The notes under the pieces were generated by a model. It was not told the DNA's origin. It was given only the letters and a program-made list of their open reading frames with translations, and did not search any database. This document shows positions 24,201 through 34,256 of a stretch of DNA of 64,000 bases, piece by piece; the first letter of the stretch is position 1; each line of letters opens with the position of its first letter. Source of the DNA: Phoenix dactylifera (taxonomy: Eukaryota > Streptophyta > Magnoliopsida > Arecales > Arecaceae); contig NC_052399.1 in NCBI RefSeq assembly GCF_009389715.1, positions 9,798,585-9,862,584 on the forward strand. The letters are read 5' to 3'. Position numbers and translations under genes: made by a program.

Positions 24201-27200
24201 CACTGAGAGTCGACTCTCGCTTTCTTTGGAGTCGACCCGACAACCATTGGAGTCGACTCGCATTCCTCAGGAGTCGACTCGAATCTCAGGGTCGAAAATC
24301 CCTCTCTGACTTTTCTGCCTTTTACACCCTGGAGTCGACTCGTTCTACTCTCGAGTTGACTCGCCAAGCATTGGAGTCGACTCGAATTCCTCAGGAGTCG
24401 ACTCGAAGACTATTCTTTTAAATTTTCCTTGAATTTGCTCCTCCAATTTGAATCTTTTGAACTTGAGACTTGGGCCAATAACTTGTAGCTTTCTTCCAAC
24501 TTTTCTTGAGTGCTTTTAGAGGCCTTCTTGTGTTCTTCCAACTTGCTATGTTCCTTGCAACATAAATATCTTTCTCCTTGCAACATAAACATTAGTATCT
24601 ATACTTCAAGGTTTTGTGATCATCAAAATCAATCTATGAATCAATCTTTGGGTCATCACTATGGCCACAGAGTGCCCTTCTCCATGAGCTCACATTTATG
24701 AATCCCTACCTGAAAAGCGACAAAACAACTCTTCCTTGCTCTTTGCAGTGTCATCCTGACCAACTCTGCCTTCTTTTTTACCTACATAGTTCACATGTCA
24801 CTATTGAAAAAAAAAAAACTATTTCATTTTACAATGTAATCACCTTGGTATACGCAATATCTACCCTCAACTTAAGAGTGTACCTGTAACTCTTAGAGCT
24901 CATCATTATTCCTGCGTTCCTCTCTTATCTCAAAATGTCAGAATTGAATCCCATCTATATAAAACGGGAGATGCATGACAATGATGCCAATCCACTTCAT
25001 TGGATGTTCGACCTACTAATTAACCGCCAAAACTATATCAATATGTCAATTTGGATTATGCTTCTAATGCTGCCACTAGTATTTTCTGACATAGTTACAC
25101 TCCATTCCTGATTAATTTGATCTGATCGAAAGTCCATAATTTGGCAATGTTCAAGAGAAAAATGAAGGATAAGAGATTATTGGTCTGATGAATATTGGAA
25201 ACGTCTCCATGATTAGGAAAAATTGAATAATTTTTAAAAGGCTTTAAATTAGTTAGTGAAATATGAAAAATTCATAAATTATCAGTGTAAGAATTCAAAA
25301 AATTGTTTTTTGCGGCGTACTCAAATAAAATGGGGAAAAATTGATAAAAGTTCCATAATAATTTCTCAACTATTTGGTCACCCAACTATTCTGCACGTTC
25401 ATCTTCCATCCAACAATCTTAAGTCTTCAGGTTGATAGGTTAACCTTGTTTACATCCCATTTCGAGATTTTGTCTAACCTTACCTTAGATTTGAACTTTC
25501 GGGTCAGGTTTAGACCTAGTGCTGCTAGGCCTAGCATTCCCAACTAAACATTAACTTGAATAGCTTAATGAATTTATGGGTTAGATCTAGTCTAGGAACG
25601 AACTTATAGGCTCCCTTGGATGTTGGTTTTCAGGGTACAGTTGCATGCAATTTTTTAAAGTCAATAAGAAAACTTCTAATTTGTCAAAGCCTAAGCCAAA
25701 TGGTGGGATATTGATCTTTTATTAACTGTGGATTGTTATCACTTGCCACTTTGTTTTATATCTCTCATGTCCATAGGGCTGCAAGTGGGTCTGGTTGGAT
25801 CGTCCTATTGGCATGTTCCAAACCAGATTCATATTTGGATCAGGTAACAAAAAAGAAAAAGAAAAAATTTCCAAGCTTTATCTACTTATATCCTGATCTC
25901 CTTGGGTTTTAGATCTGTTTTGCTGATCCATAAGTATATTTGGCTGAATGGGGTTGATGATGAACTTAAACACAGACCATATGCAATAACAAGCAGGTTT
26001 TGGTACTTTATTGTATTAGAAACATGTCATGCAAGAAAACAATAATTACAACAATATGTATGCGTCATCAACAACCAATTTTATAGATATTAATTTTAAC
26101 AGCCACACATAAGCTGTCATTAACAAAATAATAAATGATTTTACTGCATAATAGTTATAACTTCCAGCAAACAGATTTTTTGGTTTTTTAATTAGGGGAA
26201 GGTGGGTTGGGTATTGAAAACTTGCTGCACCAGTTTTGCTTCAGTTTGGTTTTATGTTAGACAAGATTTATAAAACCGATGTCCAGACCTCTACCGGTAT
26301 ATTACCAGTTCAATACAGTATGGTTGGCTCGGTATGGTACCCACCCTATGCCAAGATAGGCTCCAAATGCCTTTTTCTCATTCCTTGCCATGGTGCTACG
26401 CAAAACCAGATGGTATGGGTCAAAACGGTGCTATTCCACTTAATTCAGACTAGTACAAATTGTGGCTCATATACCAAACTGAACTTCAATGTCGTACTAG
26501 TACCTTATTAGTATGGTATGGTATGGTCAGTATGGGACAGTATGACAGACTTTGATTTTGGGTCTCCTTGATTCATTTCCAATCCATATTTGATATGATT
26601 TAGATGTTTAAATTCAAGCCTATTTAAAACAAATTGGGATCGCTTTAGCAGAGGCCATTGTTGGGCGAATTGTAGATTGGATATAGGTCAATCAAATTCT
26701 ATTGTAGCCCACTATTGTAATATCTCCTAAGTTCTGTTTCCATCATAGTTGGTATGCTTGTAAAAATCATATATATTCCTATAAAGTGGTTCCATTTAAT
26801 TCTTCGATCCTATAGAATATTTACTGAATTTTCTAGATTTTCATATGATTTTTTTAGTCCTAACACCTTTACTATCTTCATCTATCAGGCATCAGTAAAT
26901 GAAGGGTAAAATGCTTCATAGTACCTAGCTGGGCAAAAACCTGGTTTTTTGGTGACCCATGATGTCAAGATAGGTGTTTTGGCCCTGAAAAGCAACCCTT
27001 CTTTTAAATTGCATTAAAAACACACCTTTTGCCATGCCAGGTACTTTCTGGGATATCCTAGTAGAGTTGTTGGTAAGTTGACTAAGGATACCCTGCAAGC
27101 CTCTCTGGTTATTGGAGGTCATCTTGAATCCCGATATCAATCACAACAATTCTGTCATAAATTTCTAGGCAAGGAAATGTTCCATGAAGTTTCAATTTCA

Positions 27201-30200
27201 CTTCTAGTGGCTCCCACCTGAGATCTTTGTTTGTTTCCTCATCCTTGTTCCCTTCTTCGTTATATATGTCTGTTGAATTATTATCACTGAGCAGGTGAAA
27301 TTATGTTGTGGTGTGTCCTTGGACTAATGCACCGATGGATGCTTCTTTAAAAGGCAGGCATGCATCCTGCTGGGGATAAACTTGCATTGCCCTTTTTGTA
27401 GAGAATGCATTAGGACCCTACCTGTTCTCTCTAAGCCAATATTGAATGCTTGCAGTTGTATTATGTTATAAGATTGAACTTCATTTGCATATGCATAATT
27501 ACACATTTGTTTAAGAGTGCTGCATCTGTTACATTGTGGCTGTTTTGATTAGAAATTATATTCTAAAACTATTACTGTATTGGTTCTTGTAGCTTCAACA
27601 AGTAGTGCTGATAAGAGAAAAGTTGGCTTAAATACTATAAAAATTTAATGAGTAAATCATGTGGTGGCGAACTTCTATTTATTGATACATGGTTTGCTTG
27701 TCGTATGCACATACATACATCCATACACATGCATGCATATATACATGCACATACATCAGTATTGTATGTATACTTCTATGTACATATGTATGCATACATA
27801 CATATTGCCTTAGAATTTTGTAACATTCTGGACTGCCATTTCAGGAAACCTTGTTCAGGTCCAAAGCTAAAAGAAATGACTGGAAGTGGCATATTTGCTG
27901 CTGACAGTGAAGATGGTGAAGCAGATTCTGGCAGTGATTTCTCAATTCCTAATAACCGAACCAGTTTACGAACTTATCAGGTACATCTTCCAGATTAACA
28001 AGGATTTGAAAAAACATATTGATTCAAGAATCTCTTACATTATACAACATGCATTTTGTACCAGTGCTTGAAAATCCAACTCCACAGTATATCCATTTGA
28101 AAGTTGGATCACACTGGTCCATGAATTTGCATTCTATATCTGAAAATACTACTAATTTTCTTCATAAAAATAGCATAATTGTAATTCTAAGTATTGTCGG
28201 GTCTTTGCAAAATTTTGCTGATACATTTGACTTTATAACCTCCAATATAGATTTGTATCTACACACAGAGGAATGGAAGTTGAACTGTGCTTATATAATC
28301 ATCATTTGCTGCACTCTGCATCACTTGTTTACTTTGGATGAATCCTTTTGCCAAGTTAAAAGCAGATCTGTTTTAAGATTAAAACATTAACACATCATTG
28401 CTTACCTAAATGATGTATTTGCTTCAACTGGGATCCTGGTTTTGTTTTAATTGGTTATAAATAGGGAGTTCTAATTTACTGTGGGACTGAAGGAGAATTT
28501 GTTCATGTATCAGCAAACGGTTAGTGCAATTAGCCAGATCTCATTCAGTGCTGATGAGAGTGTTGCCCCCAAGAAGCCAACCTCAATAGCAGAGGTGGCA
28601 AAGCAGCGAGAACTAAGTGGAACTTTGCAGAGTGAATCAGAAGCTAATATGAAGAAACAATTATCTGATGCAAAGTGCAAGGAACTTAGTGGGCATGACA
28701 TCTTTGCTCCTCCACCAGAAATTCCACCCAAGTCTCTCGAAGCATGGAACTTTGAGATGAACAAAGACATTGGAGAGCCCACACTGCCAAACTCACCCCC
28801 CTCTGTAAGAGTCTCGAATGTGAGTGAGATATTGCATGAGCTTTGCACTTCCTTTTTGTAAATATGTGTCTGCTTTTCACAAAATTTGATGGTTATTGTT
28901 ATGTGACTTTCATAGCTAGGTTCATCATTGCGCTATACATTATTGTTACTCTTTAGAGCCCAAACCTTGTTACTAATATCTTCTACAACAAAAATTTGGA
29001 TAGGTTTTGGGTAATATCTTGAATTGGAATATACTTGCCAGGATATTCGCAATTATCTCAGCTACTTCCCATGAATATGTTTCAGAAACAATTCTGTTTC
29101 CTGAACATTGTTTGGCACATAGGAAATCCCTCAAAGGATGCGAGAAGCCCCGGATAAATGATTTGGGATTGGGATGTATTTGTTATGTTTAACATGTTAT
29201 TTGAAATGTTTTCCATTCTCTGATTATGAGCATTCCAATGTTTTTTTATGTAAATTTAAAACAATCCTTCTTCTCTTCAGTAGGTTGCTTTCAATTTTCC
29301 TTGTTGAATAATCTGAAGTCGGTTTCATAGTAGATCATAACCAGTAACTTTTGTTCTCTAAAAAAAACTGATGGAATTGTTTTTTATTTAACTTAATGAA
29401 TATATTGAGGCTTTGAATTATTAGTTTGCAAATTCGAAAGTTTACTCAAATACCTGGGGTAAGCTTTTCAATGGAGTCTGTAGCATATATGCACCAATTC
29501 TCAACCTATCAGTGCGCATGGCTGATCTAACTTGTGTGGTTGCGTGCTAACACACATATACATGCGGGCTGGAAGAGGATTTTTACAGCCATAGCTAAAT
29601 TCAAAGATGGGGATTTGTTAAATGAAATCCAGACATCTGTTTGTGATCTACAAGGTCTTAAAATGTTTAGAAATAAAATATCTTATGTTTTAATATCAAG
29701 ATACAATGTCTTGATTCTTAGATGACTTGATGCATAGACGAGTTCTCTAAAACATATTATCATTTGTTTGTAGACATCTCATACCTCCTAGATAATATCC
29801 TATTTACACTTCAAGTCTCATCTTTAAAATTGGCAATGGTGTTCATTCCTCTCTATACACTGGGTACCTACCGAGCTTTACATGCATTATGTAATGTATT
29901 TATTTATTTGCTGCACTTCGGATTTTTGAATTTTTCCCATCTTTATGCCAAAAATCTATACTTCATTCTCCAACAATCATGTGTATTTCTAAATGCATTG
30001 TTAGTTCTGATATTGCTTTCTACATGCTATTGTATGCGAAAGTAATGTATCTTCACTAGCTTATGAGATAGGATGTTTTTGCTAGGATCTCCCATATAAA
30101 TTTCATCTATGAAATGCAACCTTTTAGATTAATGTGCTCATTTCACTCTTGATCGGTACATGACTGTGTTCATACCTTTTCTTCCTTAGCATTCTATATA

Positions 30201-30552
30201 CATTCATATGAGTTTGCACATATTATGTGTTTTCCTTTTAAATATCTAACATGCTTGGTGGTTTTATTCATCCTGTTAGTCCGCGGGGCATCCCAGCGGA
30301 TTCTTGTTTGGCAAGGAGCCTGTGGTCAAAACAGCTAAGAAGATTCCCACTCAGAAGGTGGCAGAACTGACAGGCAATGACATCTTCAAGGAAGACGCAC
30401 CACCAGGATCAGGGGATAAACCACTGAGCGTGGCAAAGCTGAAGGAGATGAGTGGCAATGATATCTTTTCAGATGGAAAGACCACTTCTCGAGATTACTT
30501 TGGTGGTGTCCGCAAGCCTCCTGGTGGTGAAAGCAGCATCGCGCTGGTTTGA
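12281..30552 (+). CDS. DUF4057-family protein, five exons, 302 residues
   Basis: Exons: 12281-12400, 12498-12571, 27845-27980, 28514-28819 and 30280-30552, all with GT/AG borders and consistent phase (909 nt). The start MERSVPVRKPHTSTADLLTW and the end DYFGGVRKPPGGESSIALV are hallmarks of the plant DUF4057 family of unknown function, and the length fits. In between are SGGISKVLFGGQMTEEEAD (exon 2), KPCSGPKLKEMTGSGIFA and NNRTSLRTYQ (exon 3) and KKPTSIAEVAKQRELSG (exon 4). A short motif recurs four times: EMTGSGIF, ELSGHDIF, ELTGNDIF and EMSGNDIF, each preceded by a lysine-rich segment, which suggests repeated short binding motifs. There is no signal peptide, membrane segment or catalytic motif; the protein is probably largely disordered. 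Intron 2 is 15.3 kb and carries RE1 on the opposite strand. Family identity is firm, molecular role unknown. Confidence 0.93.
13535..13539. repeat. RE1 target-site duplication, left copy (CTATG)
   Basis: CTATG directly precedes the TG of the left LTR and recurs at 24659-24663 directly after the final CA of the right LTR. A 5-bp duplication is the usual copia integration footprint and fixes the element borders. Confidence 0.95.
13964..14235. repeat. Run of eight small hairpins in the RE1 LTR
   Basis: Arms by position: GGTTGT/ACAACC (13964, 13981), GTTGT/ACAAC (13993, 14009), GTCGGT/ACCGAC (14021, 14039), GATTGT/ACAATC (14057, 14075), then GTTGGT/ACCAAC three times (14093, 14132, 14170). The series ends with a 12-bp perfect stem CTTGATTCAATC and its complement around a CCGT loop (14208-14235). 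The first seven share a loop of the type TTTYCC..GGCTC. Different stem sequences are matched by compensating changes on the other arm. The same run is in the other LTR at 22954-23225. Confidence 0.85.
14690..15415. repeat. Array of palindrome GAGTCGACTC in the RE1 LTR
   Basis: By eye I count 20 exact copies of the self-complementary decamer GAGTCGACTC plus two variants (a GTCGACCCG form near 15240 and a GAGTTGACTC form near 15363). They usually sit in the larger word GGAGTCGACTCGAA. Spacing is irregular, from about 15 to 70 bases, and spacers are partly similar (CTCAGAGTC, TCTGTCTT). The identical array is at 23680-24405 in the other LTR. Confidence 0.95.
15671..15682 (-). other. RE1 polypurine tract
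   Basis: On the element's strand the sequence AAAAAGGGGGAG, followed by AT, lies directly upstream of the LTR start TGATGACC. This is the expected plus-strand primer for reverse transcription. Confidence 0.85.
15683..19589 (-). other. RE1 3' non-coding interior with repeated purine tracts
   Basis: AT-rich sequence without an open frame on the element's strand. Besides the terminal tract, AGGGGGAG-type purine runs recur (CTCCCCCT on the plus strand) near 15894, 16571, 16808, 17075 and 18210. A GC-richer island at 18358-18510 contains two related hairpins. The far end of pol (RNase H) presumably decayed here beyond recognition. Confidence 0.6.
18358..18510. repeat. Hairpin doublet in the RE1 interior
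   Basis: Two units about 78 bases apart share the loop sequence TACTACCACTAGCCTCCC. In the first the loop is flanked by GGCACGAGG and CCTCTTGTGCC; in the second by GTGCCGGG and CCCCATTGGCAC. Both pairs are complementary but with different bases. The island is markedly GC-richer than its surroundings. Confidence 0.6.
19590..20690 (-). pseudogene. Decayed copia pol (integrase and reverse transcriptase) of RE1
   Basis: On the minus strand, broken fragments follow the order of a Ty1/copia polyprotein. At 20460-20684, KIKVFSAFAKSCERDQMKK resembles the integrase core (usual form: VF..F.KFCKR.QNEK). At about 20345-20395, SAPKNTISKIGLIESL resembles the SAPRTPQQNGVVER motif. At 20059-20130, AKSDKDISILGYHSSSNAYR resembles AKSDEGIFLGYS..SKAYR. 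At 19811-19860, LDLDEILA resembles IDFDETFAPVA; next to it (19720-19800) ACFMSFIFCQMNV matches ACFKNFKLFQMDV. At 19590-19690, KAICDLEQASKA resembles KALYGLKQAPRAW. Stops and substitutions interrupt every block; the DD-type catalytic box was not found. It cannot encode enzyme. Confidence 0.8.
21152..22468 (-). CDS. RE1 gag-like protein, 438 residues
   Basis: Open minus-strand frame. I start at the Met of MTTQIDSFLGEGQSIDRPP at 22468, which lies inside the element after the primer site; the longer frame from 22540 would begin within the LTR and read through the primer site. Residues about 15-130 are the copia gag fold (PPLFNGIDYTYWKARMRIFI, IWDTLETIYDKS). Then comes a Ser/Thr/Pro/Glu-rich segment with six ESTP units encoded by the palindrome, a very basic stretch (KTRKKRKQEERKKEIKRKKA), FSYDELLNAFHELYSE, a long predicted coiled coil (KNLKKLNSENESLRSFSEEL onward) and WVPK motifs at the C-terminus. 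The usual CCHC zinc knuckle between the gag fold and the helical segment is not present. The role would be RNA packaging in virus-like particles; activity is untested. Confidence 0.85.
   Translation of the reverse strand: MTTQIDSFLGEGQSIDRPPLFNGIDYTYWKARMRIFIQSQNYYLWKIIINDLHTLSKTINEKDLAQLNANAMNILYCAIHETKFNEISACLSAKEIWDTLETIYDKSQISSHVLQLRTNNEIAESSTVAESTPSSSESTPREEQSERQRHSLEDPVNESTPSSSESTPKLAESTPIRSESTPRQISFLKTRKKRKQEERKKEIKRKKALTKKESSQKIKVRSNNDDISSKKLQEVTDLCFMAQEDKVKSESTLSSNDFQEEFSYDELLNAFHELYSECRKLTVKNKNLKKLNSENESLRSFSEELIQKNHSLIKENQNLREEINQLKSCINKFTVSSERLKMMFESQHADFDKSKFSLTPSLSHKSLEKKVINLSSKPLNKITYFKNEKDGNNNFTYRSSIIKLNGKVITIKQIWVPKGTICPNSQGLKQAWVPKMRK
21920..22085. repeat. Six copies of GAGTCGACTC inside the RE1 gag frame
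   Basis: Six exact copies, four clustered at 21920-21998 and two at 22050-22083. On the coding strand each reads GAG TCG ACT CC, that is Glu-Ser-Thr-Pro, always in the same frame. The word context (GGAGTCGACTCGG) matches that of the LTR array. Confidence 0.95.
22517..22528 (-). other. RE1 primer-binding site (initiator Met tRNA)
   Basis: The minus strand reads TGGTATCAGAGC, the complement of the 3' end of plant initiator methionine tRNA and the standard copia minus-strand primer. Two bases separate it from the LTR end at 22531. Confidence 0.95.
22531..24658 (-). repeat. RE1 5' LTR (right copy)
   Basis: Same sequence as the left copy at an offset of 8990-8991 bases; the one difference noticed is eight instead of nine G residues after CAAGA near 22556. 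As the 5' LTR of a minus-strand element it should contain the promoter. The palindrome array (23680-24405) is nearer the U3 end and the hairpin run (22954-23225) nearer the U5 end, so the hairpins could lie in the RNA leader; the transcription start was not located. Confidence 0.95.
24659..24663. repeat. RE1 target-site duplication, right copy (CTATG)
   Basis: Matches the CTATG at 13535-13539. Confidence 0.95.
26270..26560. repeat. Iterated GGTATGG-type repeat patch in intron 2
   Basis: Stretch with CTACCGGTATATTACCAG at one end and GGTATGGTATGGTATGG iterations at the other. It resembles the composition of the patch at 3010-3110 (CGATACCGGGCCCCGTACCG). Possibly a decayed member of a dispersed family; ends not defined. 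Confidence 0.35.
27709..27805. repeat. Simple sequence (CATA/TGCA-rich)
   Basis: Imperfect ACATACAT/TGCATGCATA iterations just upstream of exon 3 of the DUF4057 gene. Low complexity only. Confidence 0.7.
27981..30279 (+). other. Introns 3 and 4 of the DUF4057 gene
   Basis: Intron 3 is 27981-28513 and intron 4 is 28820-30279, interrupted only by exon 4. No element or RNA gene was recognised in either; the small frames show no conserved motif. Confidence 0.7.
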
Positions 30553-31609
30553 CTTATCTAACGCGTAGAATTTCTTTGTGTTGGCTTTCTGATTTTAGTG
30601 GAGAAGATGCTTGTATGGACTGATGTAAGTAGTGGTTTCTGCATGTGCTTGATGGCAATCATGTTTGATCTTACCCTGATTTCATGAGATGTGGCAGTGA
30701 TAATCTAATTTAACATGCGAACCGCAGAGTGGTTGTGACATATCTAATGTACCAACCAATGTAAGGAGTGATTTCTGCTGTCATTTTACAATGAGAATGT
30801 TGTTTTTAAGTTTATTCCAGTTAAATTGTTTTTTTTTGTTCACTCCACCTATACATTATGAATGCAAGGGGGATATACCGGCTACCACTGCTGGAATGGA
30901 AATTGGGTGGTTTCTGAGAATTACAAGAGGACAAAACATTTCAAATTTGAAGATGTTCTTAGCTGTATTTTTTTTGATTTTTTCGCAATTTTGCTGCATT
31001 ATTGAACCTATTATATGTCGCACCTAGTTAATGTTAATGTACTGGGACGGTGTTATTTATGGAAGCTCTGTGAAGATTATAGATGTTCCGAGTAGGATCA
31101 TTTATAGTCCAAAGCCTCCTTTGACTCTGCAGTAAAATAAATTCAGGTGGTTATTATAATTTTTGTGGTCAACCAGCATATATTTAATTTTATATTGATT
31201 ATTTATTGAATAGATTGTAGGTGCTAGATCAAAAATTTAAATAATATCTTTTTATCGGGGTGTTTATGATATTGTTTATGATATACTTGAATAAGGAATA
31301 TATCAAGATTCATGTGTTTACTTTTATATTAATTATTTATTAAATAAATTTTTAAATATTTATATAAAATTAAAAAAAAATTACATAATATTTTTTGACT
31401 AATTTTCTTTTGAATGGGACTGTGGATTGTTATATTTATTGGAAGGCTTCTAGCTCCTATGGAATCTCTATGGGCATTTTTTTTTTTTGTTGTTGTTGAT
31501 CCTTGACGGTTCCGTAGTGTCATTGAAACCGAGATATTTACTTTTGGAGAAATGCTATGCAGTACAATTCTATTAATTGCACCCCTCCCTATCTGACGTG
31601 GCCAGAGGT

Positions 31610-31811
31610 GATTGGTGTGAGACAGGATTGTGCCATTCAAGGAGATGCATGTATGTTGCTATGGATGGTTACACCAACCTGAGTTATCAATGGGATAAGA
31701 GAACTGTGGTGACTGGTGTGAGACAGGATCGTGCCATTCAATGCGATGCATGTATGTTTCTAGGGATGGTTACATCAACCTAAGTTATCAATGGGATAAG
31801 AGAACTGTGGA
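31610..31811. repeat. Two-copy tandem duplication, 101-bp unit
   Basis: Units 31610-31710 and 31711-31811 both run from GATTGGTGTGAGACAGGAT (GACTGG.. in the second) to GGATAAGAGAACTGTGG. They differ by a few substitutions. No coding content. Confidence 0.85.
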
Positions 31812-32019
31812 CAAGTCATGGTTATATTCGATGGTATTTGTACTTGTATGATAAGATGGGATGAGGTCAGATAAGGTTTGTTTTTTTATATTAGATCATT
31901 TCTATCATCTAGTGATCACATAGCAGTAGCACGCTAACGGATAACAAAATCCTCATACAAAGTACTATTTTGCTTCTAAACTAGACTTAAGGCAAACAAC
32001 CACGCAACTACTCTACTAT

Positions 32020-32374
32020 GGGTATGTTTGATTTACAACCGAAATCAAAATTTAGATAAATTATAATAAAAATTAAAATAATTATATTCTTTCAACATAT
32101 TTTTATAACTATAATTTGAATTAAAAAATTAATTAAACAAAAAATATTTTAAAAATTAGTTAAATAGAGAAGTATTTTTTAAAAATTAATTTTTAAAATA
32201 ATTTGATGAAATAAAAATTGAATGCTGGAGGAAGAGTTGGAATTAGATTATAGATCATTGGACTATTCTAATTCTATCCTAAAATAAAATTTTTCTGGAT
32301 CAAATAGCTGAAAATTAAATTATTCATTTTTCTTTCGAACTTTTGAGCCCAAATTTTTTCAACCAAACGTAGCC
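32020..32374. mobile_element. Degenerate MITE-like element
   Basis: The left end GGGTATGTTTGATTT and the complement of the right end GGCTACGTTTGGTTG are imperfect inverted repeats of the GTTTGGTT type common in Tourist/hAT-like MITEs. The interior is AT-rich. No clear target duplication remains. Confidence 0.45.
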
Positions 32375-34044
32375 AATTTCACTTAGATATCTTCCGCCGC
32401 TGGCTGCTACTTTTTTTTGGTATTGCTCTCATTCTAAATCTGTACAAGTTTGAAACTAAATACACGAACCCTTGCAGGCTAAATATGTTCACCGTCTCTT
32501 TCCGGTTAGTTATTTTCAGTTATCCACGTGTCTAAAAATCATTCGCTTCTCCCAAGCTGCGCCGTTGCCGGTGGCACCTGAGACGCGCGTGATACGTGCA
32601 GGTCCCACAAGAAAATCTCCATGGACAACTATAACACGACCGTCTGATTGTCCCCAGTTAACGATGATCAGTGTACCATTCTGCCATCACCGTTGGTTGG
32701 ACGGTGCAATCCGATGGCTGTCATCCCATCGCTGTTATGTTATTATCATGGCTATTTGGTGTTTAGGTCCACTTAGCAACAGAGACAAAGTGTTTCTGCA
32801 CCAACTTCTAGGTTGTAGGTGGACTGAAAGGGCTGGTTCTTCAATCACAGCCATCCATCATTGGCATGATTATTAGATGGGCTCATATCATATATGGAAC
32901 AGCAGATCAGTAGGACCTATCAAGTCATGATCATCATGCCAATCACTTTTGGTTCTTCAATCGCAGTCGTTGGTTCTCCTCAGTTCACTTAATTTTGTGT
33001 ATCGTCATGGTGGTGCAGGTTGATGCTGTGTGTGTGGAGGCTATAGCTTCCTTTCTGGCAAGAAAAAGAAAAGAATTGCATGGAGAAACATTTGAATCCA
33101 TGATTCATTCTATTTATTATGGTCCACAATTTTCATAATATCTAACGTTCGAATATTTACGAGAGAGTTATCATCTATTTATTAGGTGATTTAATAATAC
33201 TTTAAATGATTAAATATTTTGCTAATGATACGGTCCTGACTTATTCGGACTTTTTTTTTTTTTGATATAAGGACAGCTCACACAGGTGTGAGTGCAGCCC
33301 TAATCGGACTATTAAATATTTAATTCACATATGGTTTAAAATATAAATAAAAAATTGAATAAAGAGTATTTTTTCTTATTTGCCAGCCATCTGATTAAGA
33401 TAATATCTTTTTAAAGTCCATTCCTATATTATTTTTAATATATTTTTTCATCAACGCCAGAGGATCAAACAATTCGAGCTGTACTCTGTCATTGTTATCC
33501 ATTACTTTAAGAGCTAAAGACGGCCTTTATCATGTTTCCATGTTTAATATACTGGGAAAATTGAATTCCACTTCTTAGATTGTTTGTCGGTTTATATTTT
33601 GGTCCTTGTTGATGGAACATTTGATTTATCACTTTTTATCTAATTTTTAATGATTGACCTTGGCTTTGTAAAATATACTTAATTGTTGTAAAATTGGCTT
33701 GGATCCTAAATTACATTTTCCATATGAGGTGATATGAATAGTGATTTTGGATGGAGTTGTTCAAAATTTAAATCTTTAACAATGATTCTATTAATTATTT
33801 TTTGAAAATAGAGATAAATCAGTTTTCTTGCTTTGTCGATCCCAATAAATAAATTAATAAACAAATAAATAAAGTCCTGATATTTTCTCAAACCTCAGCA
33901 TCAACACTTCTTTTCTATTTGATAAAAATGCCTTTAGATACAATCCCCCCATGCTTTTGTGTGGCCTATTGTCTATAAACCTTTCCCTATCAAATCAAAA
34001 TTTCAGGAGTCACTTCAACGACGTCAATGGGTAGGTCAAAAAAG

Positions 34045-34256
34045 CCAATGCAAGGAGATACAAATTTTTCAATAAAGTCAGTCCAGTGACCTAATCTTAG
34101 TCTAGGACATTGTGAACTCTGACTTAATTAGACTGGAGCCAGTCAAGAAAGTAGGACCAATGCAAGGAGATACAAATTTTTCAATAGAGTCAGTCTAGTG
34201 ACCTAATCATAATCTAGAACAATGTGAACTCTGACTTAATTAGACTGGAGCCAGTT
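34045..34256. repeat. Two-copy tandem duplication, 112-bp unit
   Basis: The sequence from CCAATGCAAGGAGATACAAA to ACTTAATTAGACTGGAGCCA occurs at 34045 and again at 34157, with several substitutions between copies. Confidence 0.85.

Larger units (their letters stand above)
13540..24658 (-). mobile_element. RE1: non-autonomous Ty1/copia-type LTR retrotransposon, 11.1 kb
   Basis: Two direct repeats of 2129 and 2128 bp (13540-15668, 22531-24658) bound a 6.86-kb interior. A CTATG target duplication flanks the whole. Orientation is minus: the initiator-Met-tRNA primer site reads TGGTATCAGAGC on the minus strand at 22528-22517, two bases inside the right LTR, and a purine tract AAAAAGGGGGAG (minus strand, 15682-15671) abuts the left LTR. 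A gag frame (21152-22468) is open, while pol survives only as broken fragments (19590-20690). The gag resembles the SIRE/Maximus branch (gag followed by a helical segment, and WVPK motifs). The LTRs look identical apart from the length of a G tract (nine versus eight), so insertion is very recent. A helper element must have supplied the enzymes. Confidence 0.95.
12572..27844 (+). other. Intron 2 of the DUF4057 gene (15.3 kb)
   Basis: Bounded by GTGAGATC after exon 2 and TTTCAG before exon 3. RE1 fills 13540-24658. The left flank (12572-13539) has no recognised feature. The right flank (24659-27844) holds the iterated GGTATGG-type patch at 26270-26560 and a simple-sequence region at 27709-27805. 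Without RE1 the intron would be about 4.1 kb. Confidence 0.85.
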
